Assembly: GCA_025361125.1 (NCBI GenBank)
Contig: JANYBM010000031.1
Coordinates: 1-51,454 of the forward strand
Length of the DNA stretch: 51,454 bases
Origin: Holophagaceae bacterium
GTDB taxonomy: Bacteria > Acidobacteriota > Holophagae > Holophagales > Holophagaceae
Reading direction: 5' to 3'
Shown here: positions 21,038-29,452 of the stretch, piece after piece
Numbering within the stretch: position 1 is the first letter of the stretch
How the letters are laid out: every line of letters starts with the position of its first letter
Notes under the pieces: generated by a model
The model's database searches: none
The model's input: the letters and a program-made list of their open reading frames with translations, nothing else
What the model was told of the DNA's origin: nothing
Program-made: the position numbers and the translations under genes

Positions 21038-22171
21038 TTAAACGTTGGCGGGGCTTGCAAAACGAACAGGCATAAGAATGTAGCGGAAGCTTAAATCCTC
21101 AAGGCTGGGGCTCATGAAAATGCCCTGGCCCACCTCATCCTTGAATTGATAGACAACTTCCTCGCCCGGTAACCGTTCAAGCAATTCGGTGAGGTAGTCG
21201 ATGTTGAAGGCCAGTTCAAAGGGTGCCTCTTCTCCCGAGAAGCTCAGCGTGCCTTGGTTTACGCCTTCGTCGGGGTGCTGAAATACCACTTTCAAGTTAG
21301 GGAATTCGAAGAAGAGCCGAACATTTTTATTGTAGTCATCCTTTTTAAGACCGGCGATACGCAGCGTGCGCAGGAAATCTTCTCGATCCAAGATGACGCG
21401 TTTGGGAAGTTCTGCAGGAAGCACCTTTTCATAGGCTGGGTAATTTCCAGTTACCAGGCGTGTGGACATTTTAAGCCCGGGCTGGGTCATGAAAAGACTC
21501 GTGCTGTCCCATTGCAGCTTGATCTCACCATCCTGGGACGGAAACGAATGCAGCAGGTCCAGTGCTCGTTTGGGAACGATAAGTCGTACATCTTCTGCTA
21601 GCCCAGTAGGATGCTGGATTTCAGCCACCGCAAGACGAAAGCCATCAGTAGAAACGACCCGAACAAAGGTTTTACTGAAGTGAAGAAGAATCGCCAAAAG
21701 GGTTGGCTTGGTTGCGTCCCGGCTACCTGCGAGGGAACCCAGTTGAATCGCTTGCTTGAATAGGGCAAGGGGAAGCTCAATGGAAGGTAACGATTCGCTT
21801 GGGGCTGGAAGCTCCGGAAACCCTTCTCCTGGTTGTAGATTGTGTTCAGAGTTATACCCCTTGGTTCGAAGCCAGAGCCGATTCGTGTTCTCGGGCCATT
21901 CGAGGGTAAGAACACCCTCGGGATAAGCTTTGACTGTTTCAATGAATTTCTTACCGGGAATTGCAACAACCAGATCACCCGCTCCCTCAACCGGCAACGT
22001 GGCATCAAAGGCCAGTTCCATGTCAGTGGCGCGAAGAACCATCTCACCTTGCTTCAGCAGAAGAAGCACATGCTGAAGGATGGGAAGCGTAACGCGACGA
22101 TCCAAAGCATGTTTCAGAATGCCCAAGGCTCGATCCAAACGATCCTTCGAGACTTGGATTTGAATGCTCAT
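21038..22171 (-). CDS. dnaN: DNA polymerase III beta subunit (sliding clamp)
   Basis: 377 residues in the usual three-domain clamp arrangement. The N-terminus MSIQIQVSKDRLDRALGILK and the C-terminal PVRFASPANV, a form of the conserved YLIMPMR(L/V) tail, identify it. The clamp tethers polymerase III and recruits other clamp-binding proteins. It follows dnaA after a 241-base gap that I propose holds origin elements, and precedes gyrB by 48 bases. recF, often found between dnaN and gyrB, is absent. The SD is weak. Confidence 0.96.
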   Translation of the reverse strand: MSIQIQVSKDRLDRALGILKHALDRRVTLPILQHVLLLLKQGEMVLRATDMELAFDATLPVEGAGDLVVAIPGKKFIETVKAYPEGVLTLEWPENTNRLWLRTKGYNSEHNLQPGEGFPELPAPSESLPSIELPLALFKQAIQLGSLAGSRDATKPTLLAILLHFSKTFVRVVSTDGFRLAVAEIQHPTGLAEDVRLIVPKRALDLLHSFPSQDGEIKLQWDSTSLFMTQPGLKMSTRLVTGNYPAYEKVLPAELPKRVILDREDFLRTLRIAGLKKDDYNKNVRLFFEFPNLKVVFQHPDEGVNQGTLSFSGEEAPFELAFNIDYLTELLERLPGEEVVYQFKDEVGQGIFMSPSLEDLSFRYILMPVRFASPANV

Positions 22172-22412
22172 GGTCCACCCAAGAATGATGATGATGAGTA
22201 AGAGAGGAATCGGCGGAAGCGACTCTGGAAACCCTTAGTCTACCTGGAAAACCACCTCTGTGGACCCAGTGGAAAACAGGTGGGGAGTCTGTTCAATGAT
22301 CATGCGCTAAACCCCAAGAGACTTCCCTGTTGGCACCAAGTCTGGCGAACCCGCAACCCAGCGGACTGGTTAGCAACAAAGGTGTGGAAAACAAGCGCAG
22401 ACCCCAATGAAA
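22172..22412. other. Candidate oriC segment: dnaN-dnaA gap with TGGAAAAC repeats
   Basis: This 241-base gap holds TGGAAAAC three times on the plus strand (22245-22252, 22270-22277, 22385-22392) plus a TGGAAAC variant at 22226. The copy at 22383-22391 reads TGTGGAAAA, whose complement TTTTCCACA fits the relaxed E. coli DnaA box TTWTNCACA exactly; the copy at 22268-22276 has one mismatch. The dnaA-dnaN gap is a common oriC position (B. subtilis). Orientation and repeat similarity are seen; origin function is inferred. No strong AT-rich unwinding run was obvious. Confidence 0.5.
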
Positions 22413-23795
22413 TCAATGAATGCTGTTCAACAAAGATTGAAGAGTCTTGTGGAAATCAGGGTCTTTTCCCATCCGTTGTTTGACCGATTCGATGGCATTC
22501 ATCACGGTACTGTGGTGCATATTGTTGAAAGAGCGACCAATATCAGAAAACGAGGCTGCGGTGAGTTCCCGCGCAAGGTACATCGCCACCTGCCTCGGAA
22601 TCAGGATGTTTTGTTGGCGGGACTTTTTTTTCATCAGATCCGAAAAGGAAAGATTAAAGGTCTCCGCGGTCATTCGGTATACCCGCTCCAGGGGAACCGT
22701 TGCTCCCGGCTCTTGGCCGCTTTGGCCCTGAAAAGCGCTCATGGCGATCTCCAGAGTTGGGGAAGTCCTCAGAAAATCACTCTGGAAAATGACACGGTTC
22801 AGCAACCCCTCCAGATCTCTAACACTGCCTTTTGCTTTATGGGCGATGAAGGCAAGCACGTCATCGGGAACGACAGGGAAATCCTTAAAGAAGTCCTCCT
22901 CCAACTTCTTTTTAAGTATGGCGATACGGGTCTCGAAGTCCGGGGGCTGGATATCGGCGGTGAGCCCCCATTTGCAGCGTGTGATCAGCCTCTCGTGAAG
23001 GCCCTCCAGTTTTTGCGGAGCATTATCAGAAGTGATGACGATCTGTTTCCCGTGTTGAAGCAGATACTCCAAGATATAAAACACCTCCTCCTGGGTTCGC
23101 TCCATGCTTCGAAGAGTTTGAACGTCATCCAGTAAAAGCACGTCATTTGTCTGGTATTTCCTTCGGAGCGGCTCCGTATTGCGATTTTTGATGGCAGAGG
23201 TTACCTCGTGGAAAAATACGTCCACCTTCAGGTAGGCAATCGCCAGGTGAGGATGCCGGGTACGGAGGGCTTGTCCAATTCCTATCATGAGATGCGTCTT
23301 ACCCAGACCTGCGCCACCATAGAGAAATAGCGGATTCATATTGAATGAAGCATTACCCTTGCCGTGATTGTCCACCACCGCCTTGGCAGCCGAAAAGGCC
23401 AGCTGATTGCCGGGACCGACGACAAAACGATCCAGGGTATACCGATGGAAAAGGGGCGGAAAGGGAGATGGCGCGTCAGGTGCCAGCAACTCTGGTACAG
23501 ACTCGGCGCCACCGGGCTTTATCGAGGCCGCGCCTTTAACGTTGGTTCTCACGGTGAACATCAATTTAAGGTGAGAAAGCCCTGCTTGACCCAGGGCATC
23601 GTGGAATTCCTCGGCCAACTGCTGTTCGATCCAAATTCGATTTGAGGGGTTGGGCACTTGGATCCACAGCACGTCGCCCTCAAGCCGTTGGGGGACGCAG
23701 GGTTCAACCCACTCTTGAAAGCTGGCCAAGGAAAGACGTTCCCGCAGCCCCGAACAAAGGGCGTCCCACAAAGATTCGTGCTGGCCGGACACCAT
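22413..23795 (-). CDS. dnaA: Chromosomal replication initiator DnaA with diverged box-recognition loop
   Basis: 460 residues, normal size. Domain III has Walker A GGAGLGKTH (160-168), Walker B VLLLDDVQ (219-226) and the GSVRDLEG sensor-2 region. Domain IV is recognisable by the basic segment around residue 400 (LIPRQVAMYLARELT). The recognition loop reads DIGRSFNNMHHSTVMNA (418-434) where most DnaA proteins have F-G-G-R-D-H-T-T-V. So the G-G-R-D that contacts the DnaA box has become N-N-M-H, while the following His and Thr/Val survive. It diverges from rpmH across a 198-base promoter region. Confidence 0.96.
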   Translation of the reverse strand: MVSGQHESLWDALCSGLRERLSLASFQEWVEPCVPQRLEGDVLWIQVPNPSNRIWIEQQLAEEFHDALGQAGLSHLKLMFTVRTNVKGAASIKPGGAESVPELLAPDAPSPFPPLFHRYTLDRFVVGPGNQLAFSAAKAVVDNHGKGNASFNMNPLFLYGGAGLGKTHLMIGIGQALRTRHPHLAIAYLKVDVFFHEVTSAIKNRNTEPLRRKYQTNDVLLLDDVQTLRSMERTQEEVFYILEYLLQHGKQIVITSDNAPQKLEGLHERLITRCKWGLTADIQPPDFETRIAILKKKLEEDFFKDFPVVPDDVLAFIAHKAKGSVRDLEGLLNRVIFQSDFLRTSPTLEIAMSAFQGQSGQEPGATVPLERVYRMTAETFNLSFSDLMKKKSRQQNILIPRQVAMYLARELTAASFSDIGRSFNNMHHSTVMNAIESVKQRMGKDPDFHKTLQSLLNSIH

Positions 23796-23822
23796 GACTC
23801 ACCCAAAAAAGCGCGCCTAACC

Positions 23823-23837
23823 CATCGCTAAGCGATG
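23823..23837. promoter_or_regulatory. 15-bp palindrome in the dnaA leader
   Basis: CATCGCTAAGCGATG is a perfect inverted repeat around one central base, 28 bases upstream of the dnaA start. It could be an operator or a leader hairpin. A DnaA-box-like CGTGGATAC (two mismatches) lies at 23873-23881 in the same gap. Confidence 0.45.
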
Positions 23838-23914
23838 AGGCGACCCCTGCGGGCCAAAAAACCAGAAGGCAGCGTGGATACTCTAGCACCGCCCTAAAGC
23901 CAGAGAAAAATTCA

Positions 23915-23943
23915 TTGAGAATCTACCGGTTTCCCAATAGACT
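23915..23943 (+). promoter_or_regulatory. Sigma-70-type promoter for the rpmH operon
   Basis: TTGAGA (23915-23920) and TAGACT (23938-23943) are separated by 17 bases, matching the -35 (5 of 6) and -10 (4 of 6) consensus. The predicted leader of about 40 bases contains a small hairpin, CACGGC and GCCGTG, at 23956-23976. Confidence 0.5.
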
Positions 23944-23993
23944 CGAAGGTTCGCCCACGGCTTTGTATGGGCCGTGAGCCTTGAGGGTGAATC

Positions 23994-24128
23994 ATGAAAC
24001 GCACATTTCAGCCAAACAACCGACGCCGCGCGAAGACCCATGGATTCTTGTCCAGGATGAAAACGAAGAACGGTCGCATGGTGCTGAAGCGCCGACGCGC
24101 GAAGGGCCGCCACGTCCTCGCGCTTTAA
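23994..24128 (+). CDS. rpmH: Large-subunit ribosomal protein bL34
   Basis: 44 residues. The N-terminus [14 protein letters not shown] and the C-terminal [13 protein letters not shown] are the full L34 signature. GAGG lies seven bases before the ATG. It heads the plus-strand run rpmH-rnpA-yidC-jag-mnmE that normally stands beside dnaA. Confidence 0.97.
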   Translation: MKRTFQPNNRRRAKTHGFLSRMKTKNGRMVLKRRRAKGRHVLAL

Positions 24129-24147
24129 TCGCACCCCCGCAGGCGGC

Positions 24148-24567
24148 ATGCGCCACGCCAACGTAGCACAGCAGTTCCGGGTCGTCCGCCACTCGGACCA
24201 CGTTCTGCCCGCCCCGGTGGTTGTGCGTTCGTTAACGGCTCAGGCCACTCCCGGAGAGCCAAGGGTCATGCAATTGTTGGACGTCAGGGCTTGGCGCCGG
24301 CCCCCCAGCGGCGCCGTTGGTACCTTGTTAGACCTGCTGGCACTGCTCGTTCACGCGCCACGACGCACGGGAATAGCGGTGGAGCGGAATCGGTTCAAAC
24401 GGCGAACGCGTATGGCACTTTTGAAAATACTGCAGGAAACCCCAGCGCGCGACCTTTCGACCTGGGTCCTCTGGGTTCGCCCTACCAAAGGGTCTTCCCT
24501 TGGTTGCCGCCTGGATTACGCCGCCATCGAAGGCCAGCTGCGGCTGGCCCTTTCACGTTTGGGATAA
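24148..24567 (+). CDS. rnpA: Ribonuclease P protein component
   Basis: 139 residues. The core RNA-binding motif appears as AVERNRFKRRTRMALLK, the R-N-R-x-K-R-R helix of RnpA, preceded by RTGIAV in place of the usual RxGxxVSrK. The surrounding N-terminal half is diverged from the model family, so recognition rests on that motif and on position between rpmH and yidC. It assists the RNA subunit in tRNA 5' maturation. No other in-frame start codon is available. yidD, often next, is absent. Confidence 0.82.
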   Translation: MRHANVAQQFRVVRHSDHVLPAPVVVRSLTAQATPGEPRVMQLLDVRAWRRPPSGAVGTLLDLLALLVHAPRRTGIAVERNRFKRRTRMALLKILQETPARDLSTWVLWVRPTKGSSLGCRLDYAAIEGQLRLALSRLG

Positions 24568-24573
24568 GCCACA

Positions 24574-26151
24574 ATGAAAAACCGAAACCTCGTGATTTTT
24601 GTGGTGCTGAGCATGGGCCTGTTGTTGGGCTACAGCTTTCTGGTGGGGAAACTCTATCCCCCCACCAACGTCACCACCACAGCCACGAAAGCTGCCGGGA
24701 CCTTAACGAGCACGGCCCCTGCCCAGGTTCCGCCCGTTGCTGTAAATCCAGCGGTGGCCCCGGGGGTGGCGCCGCCAAGTGCCGCCACCCATAGCGTGAA
24801 GACCACGCAGTTGACCTTGACGTGGCGCATCGAAGACGGTGCGTTGGTGCAGGCAACTTGGCTTGATGGAACCCGTTTTTTCAATGAGGCCGCAAAGAAC
24901 GAAAAGGGCGAAGAAACCTCCAGGGCCTTTCCGGGTATCGGTGGCGTACTCAACACCAAGTTTCAAGCGGTGACCGAAGAGCCAACCCCCACCGGCATCA
25001 AGGTACACTTCCAGAACGCAGACGGGGATCATCTCGTCTATGCCATTCCCAATAAAGGGTTTGACATCGAGGTTGGATGGACCACCCGTCGTGGGACCCA
25101 TTTAGACCTCATCCATCGCCCCGCCAATATTCAGGAAGCGCAGTCTCTGGGGCGCGTCTTTACCCTGAAAGACAAGGAAATAACGGCCGTCGCCTGGGCC
25201 GATGTATTGAAGGATCCCTTCTTCAGCTTTCTAGGGTTCAAGCGCAAAGAGATGCCCCCGGCGGCAAGCCTGCTGGGAATGGATGCGGGTATTGAGAAGG
25301 GCGCCTCGGCCCAGCGCACCCACTACTTTGCGGCCCTATGGGACGCAAGCCCTCACGTGAGCGAGCGCGATGAGCGGGGGTATCACTTGGCCCCAGATAA
25401 AAACGGTAACCTGACGGCCCGACTGTATCTGGGCCCCAAAGAAACAAGCCAACTTGCAGCGTTTGGCGCGCCCTTCACCCAGGTTGTGGATTTCGGGTTC
25501 TTTGGCGCCGTCGCAAAGGTGTTCTTCCTGGTGCTCTATTGGATCCACCGCTTCGTGCCGAACTGGGGCTGGGCCATCATCCTCTTCACGCTGCTGCTGC
25601 GGCTATTACTCTGGCCCTTGAATACCAAGAGCACCATGAACATGCTCCGCATGAAGGATTTCGAACCGCACCAGAAGGCCCTTCAGGCCAAGTATGAGAA
25701 GTTCGGCGGCGACATGACCAAGAAAGCCGAGATGCAAAAAGAACTCATGGCGCTCTATAAAAAGAACAACCACAACCCCATGGGGGGTTGCCTGCCGGCC
25801 ATCGTGCAAATGCCGGTCTTTTTCGCGCTGTGGTCCATGCTGAATGCAGTTTATGAGTTGCGTCACGCGCCTTGGCTTGGATGGATCAAAGATCTTTCGG
25901 CCCAGGACCCCCATTATGTCTTGCCCGTGCTGTTGGGGGTTTCGATGCTGGCCCAGCAGGCGGTCACACCCGCTGTCGGGGATCCCGCGCAGCGGAAAAT
26001 GATGCTGTTCCTGATGCCCGCGATGATGACCTTTTTCTTCATCTCAATGCCTTCAGGGCTCTGTCTCTATTACTTCGTGTTCAATATTGTGGGGTTGGCC
26101 CAGACTTGGTGGCTAAGGCGCAATTATGTAGGCGAGGAAATCACGGCCTAG
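24574..26151 (+). CDS. yidC: Membrane protein insertase YidC
   Basis: 525 residues, the Gram-negative form. A first helix (LVIFVVLSMGLLLGYSFLVG) is followed by a Thr/Pro-rich linker and the periplasmic P1 domain to about 310. The C-terminal insertase core has the conserved helices, with the positive residue in LLRLLLWPLNTKSTM and NPMGGCLPAIVQMPVFFALW. It inserts and folds inner-membrane proteins, alone or with SecYEG. It starts six bases after rnpA and overlaps the jag region closely (jag ATG nine bases after the stop). Confidence 0.97.
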   Translation: MKNRNLVIFVVLSMGLLLGYSFLVGKLYPPTNVTTTATKAAGTLTSTAPAQVPPVAVNPAVAPGVAPPSAATHSVKTTQLTLTWRIEDGALVQATWLDGTRFFNEAAKNEKGEETSRAFPGIGGVLNTKFQAVTEEPTPTGIKVHFQNADGDHLVYAIPNKGFDIEVGWTTRRGTHLDLIHRPANIQEAQSLGRVFTLKDKEITAVAWADVLKDPFFSFLGFKRKEMPPAASLLGMDAGIEKGASAQRTHYFAALWDASPHVSERDERGYHLAPDKNGNLTARLYLGPKETSQLAAFGAPFTQVVDFGFFGAVAKVFFLVLYWIHRFVPNWGWAIILFTLLLRLLLWPLNTKSTMNMLRMKDFEPHQKALQAKYEKFGGDMTKKAEMQKELMALYKKNNHNPMGGCLPAIVQMPVFFALWSMLNAVYELRHAPWLGWIKDLSAQDPHYVLPVLLGVSMLAQQAVTPAVGDPAQRKMMLFLMPAMMTFFFISMPSGLCLYYFVFNIVGLAQTWWLRRNYVGEEITA

Positions 26152-26159
26152 GAGTTTTC

Positions 26160-26627
26160 ATGCGGAAGTCAGCTATCCCGCTCGATAGGGTTCCCGAAAA
26201 AGTGGTTCAGTGGGCCGCACTACTGGGCTTCAACGTTGATGCGGCTTTCCAGCCATCGGGTGACGAAGCCCTGTTCCCGAATCGCGTGCTCATCAAGGGG
26301 GACGACACAGCGTGGTTGGCGGCCAACAAGGGCGCTGCCATTGATGCGATGCAGTTTTTGCTGCACGAGGCCCAGGGGGAAAGGGAAGATTCCAAACTTG
26401 CCTATCTGGATCCCCAAGGAACCCGTCTTTTCCGCATGAAGGAGCTCAAGGCCATGGCGGCCTTTGCGGCCGACAAAGCCAAAGAATTGGGCAGCTTTGC
26501 CCTTTCGGGGCTCACCCCCCGGGAGCGACGCTGGGTCCACTTGACCATCTCCCAATTGCCGGGCCTCAGCACGGAAAGTGAAGGTATTGGCCACATCAAG
26601 ACACTGAAAGTCTTTCGAAGCGCCTGA
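26160..26627 (+). CDS. jag: Jag/KhpB-type RNA-binding protein, short form with degenerate KH domain
   Basis: 155 residues, lacking the Jag_N domain of B. subtilis Jag. The R3H domain is intact: RERRWVHLTI followed by STESEGIG. The preceding KH-like part keeps the helix IDAMQFLLHEA, but the GxxG loop is replaced by WLAANKG, so RNA contact through that loop looks lost. Position between yidC and mnmE is the classic one. I chose the ATG at 26160; longer readings run through yidC in another frame. It shares one base with the mnmE start (TGATG). Confidence 0.85.
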   Translation: MRKSAIPLDRVPEKVVQWAALLGFNVDAAFQPSGDEALFPNRVLIKGDDTAWLAANKGAAIDAMQFLLHEAQGEREDSKLAYLDPQGTRLFRMKELKAMAAFAADKAKELGSFALSGLTPRERRWVHLTISQLPGLSTESEGIGHIKTLKVFRSA

Positions 26628-27940
26628 TGTGGCAGCCCATTTGCGCCCCCACCACAGCCCTGTTTCCTTGCGCGGTGGCCGTGGTGAGGATTTCTGGTGA
26701 AAGACTAGCCACGGTTCTTGCGCCCCTTGTGAGGTTGCCCCAGGCGCGTGTTGCAACGCTTCGTCAGTTGATCTGGGGTGGTTATCACGAACGAGCCCTT
26801 GTCATTTACTTTCCGGCCCCGGCGAGCTATACCGGCGAGGATGTGGTTGAGTTCCAAGTCCACGGGAACCCGCTCCTGGTACGGCGACTCCTGGAGCACT
26901 TAGGCGGCCTTGGGATCCGGTTGGCCGAACCAGGCGAATTCACCCGCCGTGCCCTGCTCAACGGCAAGCAGAACCTGCTTGAAAGCGAGGCCCTGCGCGA
27001 TCTGATCACTGCCACCACAGACCAACAGATTCGGCAGGCCCAAGGTCGGCAGGGGGCCTTACCCGCCTGGATCACCGAAGCCAAGACGCGCATAACCCCA
27101 TGGATGGCCCGCGCCGAGGCCGCCGTGGATTACGGCGAAGAAGAGGGCATCGTTCTTGTTCTGGAAGACCTTAAAACAGAATTGAAAGGTCTTATGACAG
27201 TGTTCCATGTGGAACAACGTCGGGCTGCCGCCGCCCGTTGGCTGCGGGATGGCATCCGAGTGGCTCTTGTCGGCCGACCCAATGCCGGGAAGAGCACGCT
27301 CTTCAACGCTATGGCCGGGGAGGATCGCGCCATAGTTACGGAGATTCCGGGAACCACCCGGGACGTACTGGAGCTTCGTACCGAATGGGCGGGCCTGCCC
27401 CTGGCGCTTTTTGATACGGCGGGACTACGGGACACCACGGAGCTGGTCGAGCGCCTGGGGGTAGAGCGGGTGCGGGCAGTCTTGGAGCAGGCGGACCTGA
27501 TCCTGCACCTGGTCCCCGCCAGGGACAAGGAGGCTGAGGCGGGCATTCTGGAGCGCCTGGAGCCATTCCAAGGGAAAGTGCACCAAGTGCGTACCATGGG
27601 TGATCTGACGCAACAGCAGCCCAACGAAACGGGTGAAACTGTTATTTCGGCCATCCATGGCGACCTAGATGCACTAGAAGAAGTCTTGAGAGCCCGCTTT
27701 CTCGGCGACCTCAGCCCCGATGCCTGCCTGGGCGCACTGGCTACTGGGCGCCAGAGGCAGCTTTTGGTTGAATTGTCGGCACAACTGGACCTTCTTTTTG
27801 GGTTGGAGATTGGTTCCCCGCCCGAGCTGGTGGCCTCCGTCCTGCAAGGAATGTGGGGGCTCCTGGCGGCGCTCACCGGTGAAGACCGGGCGGAATCGGC
27901 CCTGGACCAGGTGTTCAGCGGCTTCTGCCTGGGCAAGTGA
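26627..27940 (+). CDS. mnmE: tRNA modification GTPase MnmE
   Basis: 437 residues. The N-terminal formyl-THF-binding domain is present (SYTGEDVVEFQVHGNP, EFTRRALLNGK). The inserted G domain has GRPNAGKS (217-224), DTAGL and the G-E-D-R-A-I-V-T-E-I-P-G-T-T-R-D segment. The C-terminus ends CLGK, the conserved Cys-containing tail. With MnmG it modifies U34 of certain tRNAs (cmnm5). The parS-like site C is embedded in its coding sequence near residue 192. Confidence 0.96.
   Translation: MWQPICAPTTALFPCAVAVVRISGERLATVLAPLVRLPQARVATLRQLIWGGYHERALVIYFPAPASYTGEDVVEFQVHGNPLLVRRLLEHLGGLGIRLAEPGEFTRRALLNGKQNLLESEALRDLITATTDQQIRQAQGRQGALPAWITEAKTRITPWMARAEAAVDYGEEEGIVLVLEDLKTELKGLMTVFHVEQRRAAAARWLRDGIRVALVGRPNAGKSTLFNAMAGEDRAIVTEIPGTTRDVLELRTEWAGLPLALFDTAGLRDTTELVERLGVERVRAVLEQADLILHLVPARDKEAEAGILERLEPFQGKVHQVRTMGDLTQQQPNETGETVISAIHGDLDALEEVLRARFLGDLSPDACLGALATGRQRQLLVELSAQLDLLFGLEIGSPPELVASVLQGMWGLLAALTGEDRAESALDQVFSGFCLGK
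27201..27216. promoter_or_regulatory. parS-like site C inside mnmE
   Basis: TGTTCCATGTGGAACA, one mismatch from TGTTCCACGTGGAACA, within the coding sequence and encoding V-F-H-V-E-Q. Protein sequence is fixed there, yet the 16-mer is near-perfect. Confidence 0.75.
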
Positions 27941-27997
27941 AGCATGAGTGGGCCATCGCCGGTTCCTTACAGGCATACTTTGAATACGGAGTGATGC

Positions 27998-29452
27998 ATG
28001 AAGCCCGGTTTTGAAGTGGTGATCGGTTTGGAGATCCACGTCCAGTTGTTGACTCGATCCAAGATGTTTTGCGCCTGCCGCAATGTTTACGGAGCAGCGC
28101 CCAATGCACACACCTGTCCGGTTTGCCTGGGCCTGCCCGGAGCACTGCCAGTGCTCAACAAGGAAGCCGTGCGCATGGCCCTGTCACTGGGCCTAGCCTT
28201 GGGTGCACGCATTCAGACGAAGTCCGTTTTCTACCGCAAACAATACTTCTACCCAGATCTACCTAAAGGCTACCAGATCACCCAGGGACCCGTGGCGGTT
28301 GTCGAGGAGGGCAGCGTCACCATTGCAGGCGATCCCGAGGTGCGTGGAAACGCCGCACCCATTGCCATCCGCATCGAGCGAGCGCATCTCGAAGAAGATG
28401 CCGGCAAGAGTAATCACGAGCGCTCAGATACAGCCACCTATGTGGATCTGAATCGAGCTGGCGTGCCTTTGTTGGAGATCGTGGGCGGACCCGATTTACG
28501 CTCTGCAAATGAAGCCTACGATTACCTGAAGGCCCTGCATAGGCTCGTGACTTTTTTGGGCATTTGCGATGGCAACATGGAGGAAGGCTCCTTTCGTTGT
28601 GATGCGAACGTGAGCGTTCGGCGCACGGGCGCTGCGGCTTTCGGAACGCGCGTGGAAGTAAAGAACCTCAACTCATTCCGCCATGTGAAAATGGCCATCG
28701 AACACGAAGCTGCGCGGCACATAGTCCTGCTTGAGAAGGGTGAAAGCTTCACCCAGGAAACGCGGGGGTGGGATGCGGATACGGGCGAGACCAAGTCCCA
28801 GCGAACCAAGGAAGCCGCCATGGATTATCGCTTTTTCCCGGAACCCGATCTACCGGCTCTGACCATTACCCAGGATGAAATCGAAACCGTTAGAAGGGCC
28901 CTGCCAGAACTTCCAGAAGCTCGCCGGAACCGCTTCATCCGAGAGTATGGTCTTACGGATTACGAAGCCGGCATGTTGCTCCAGAGCCGCGGCTTTGCCA
29001 CCTATTTTGAAGCGGTGGCGAAAGCGGCAAACGGCAAACAGGCGGCCAACTGGATGCTGGGAGAAGTGAGCCGCGCGCTCAACGAAACGGGTCGGGAAAT
29101 CGAAACCTTGGGACTGGATGCGGCGCAGCTGGCGGAGCTGATTCAACTGGTGGAAGCCAAAACCATAAATCTGAACACAGCCAAAGAAGCCGTTTTCCCA
29201 CGCCTGTTGAGGGGCGAAGGAACGCCCCGGCAGATCGCGGAAAAGCAAGGATTGGCTCAGGTTTCAGATCGAGACACCATCGAGACCCTGGTGCAGGAAG
29301 TCATCCGGGCCCATCCTGAACAACTGGCCCAAGTGAAGGCCGGCAATGAAAAACTGAAAGGCTTCTTTGTGGGCCAGGTCATGAAGGCAGGCAAGGGCAA
29401 AGTCAACCCGCAGTTGGTGAACGAAATTCTGGAGGCAACCTTTGACCACTGA
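27998..29452 (+). CDS. gatB: Aspartyl/glutamyl-tRNA amidotransferase subunit B
   Basis: 484 residues, full length. VIGLEIHVQLLTRSKMFC opens the cradle domain, CPVCLGLPGALPVLN carries the zinc Cys, and YQITQGP is typical. The C-terminal YqeY-like domain is complete. GatB binds the mischarged tRNA and activates it for amidation by GatCA, which are elsewhere. GGAG lies six bases before the ATG. The next gene begins inside its last codons. Confidence 0.96.
   Translation: MKPGFEVVIGLEIHVQLLTRSKMFCACRNVYGAAPNAHTCPVCLGLPGALPVLNKEAVRMALSLGLALGARIQTKSVFYRKQYFYPDLPKGYQITQGPVAVVEEGSVTIAGDPEVRGNAAPIAIRIERAHLEEDAGKSNHERSDTATYVDLNRAGVPLLEIVGGPDLRSANEAYDYLKALHRLVTFLGICDGNMEEGSFRCDANVSVRRTGAAAFGTRVEVKNLNSFRHVKMAIEHEAARHIVLLEKGESFTQETRGWDADTGETKSQRTKEAAMDYRFFPEPDLPALTITQDEIETVRRALPELPEARRNRFIREYGLTDYEAGMLLQSRGFATYFEAVAKAANGKQAANWMLGEVSRALNETGREIETLGLDAAQLAELIQLVEAKTINLNTAKEAVFPRLLRGEGTPRQIAEKQGLAQVSDRDTIETLVQEVIRAHPEQLAQVKAGNEKLKGFFVGQVMKAGKGKVNPQLVNEILEATFDH

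Noticed and set aside
25872-26159. N-terminal extension of Jag into yidC
   Set aside because: The extra 96 residues are an out-of-frame reading of yidC; Jag begins at 26160.
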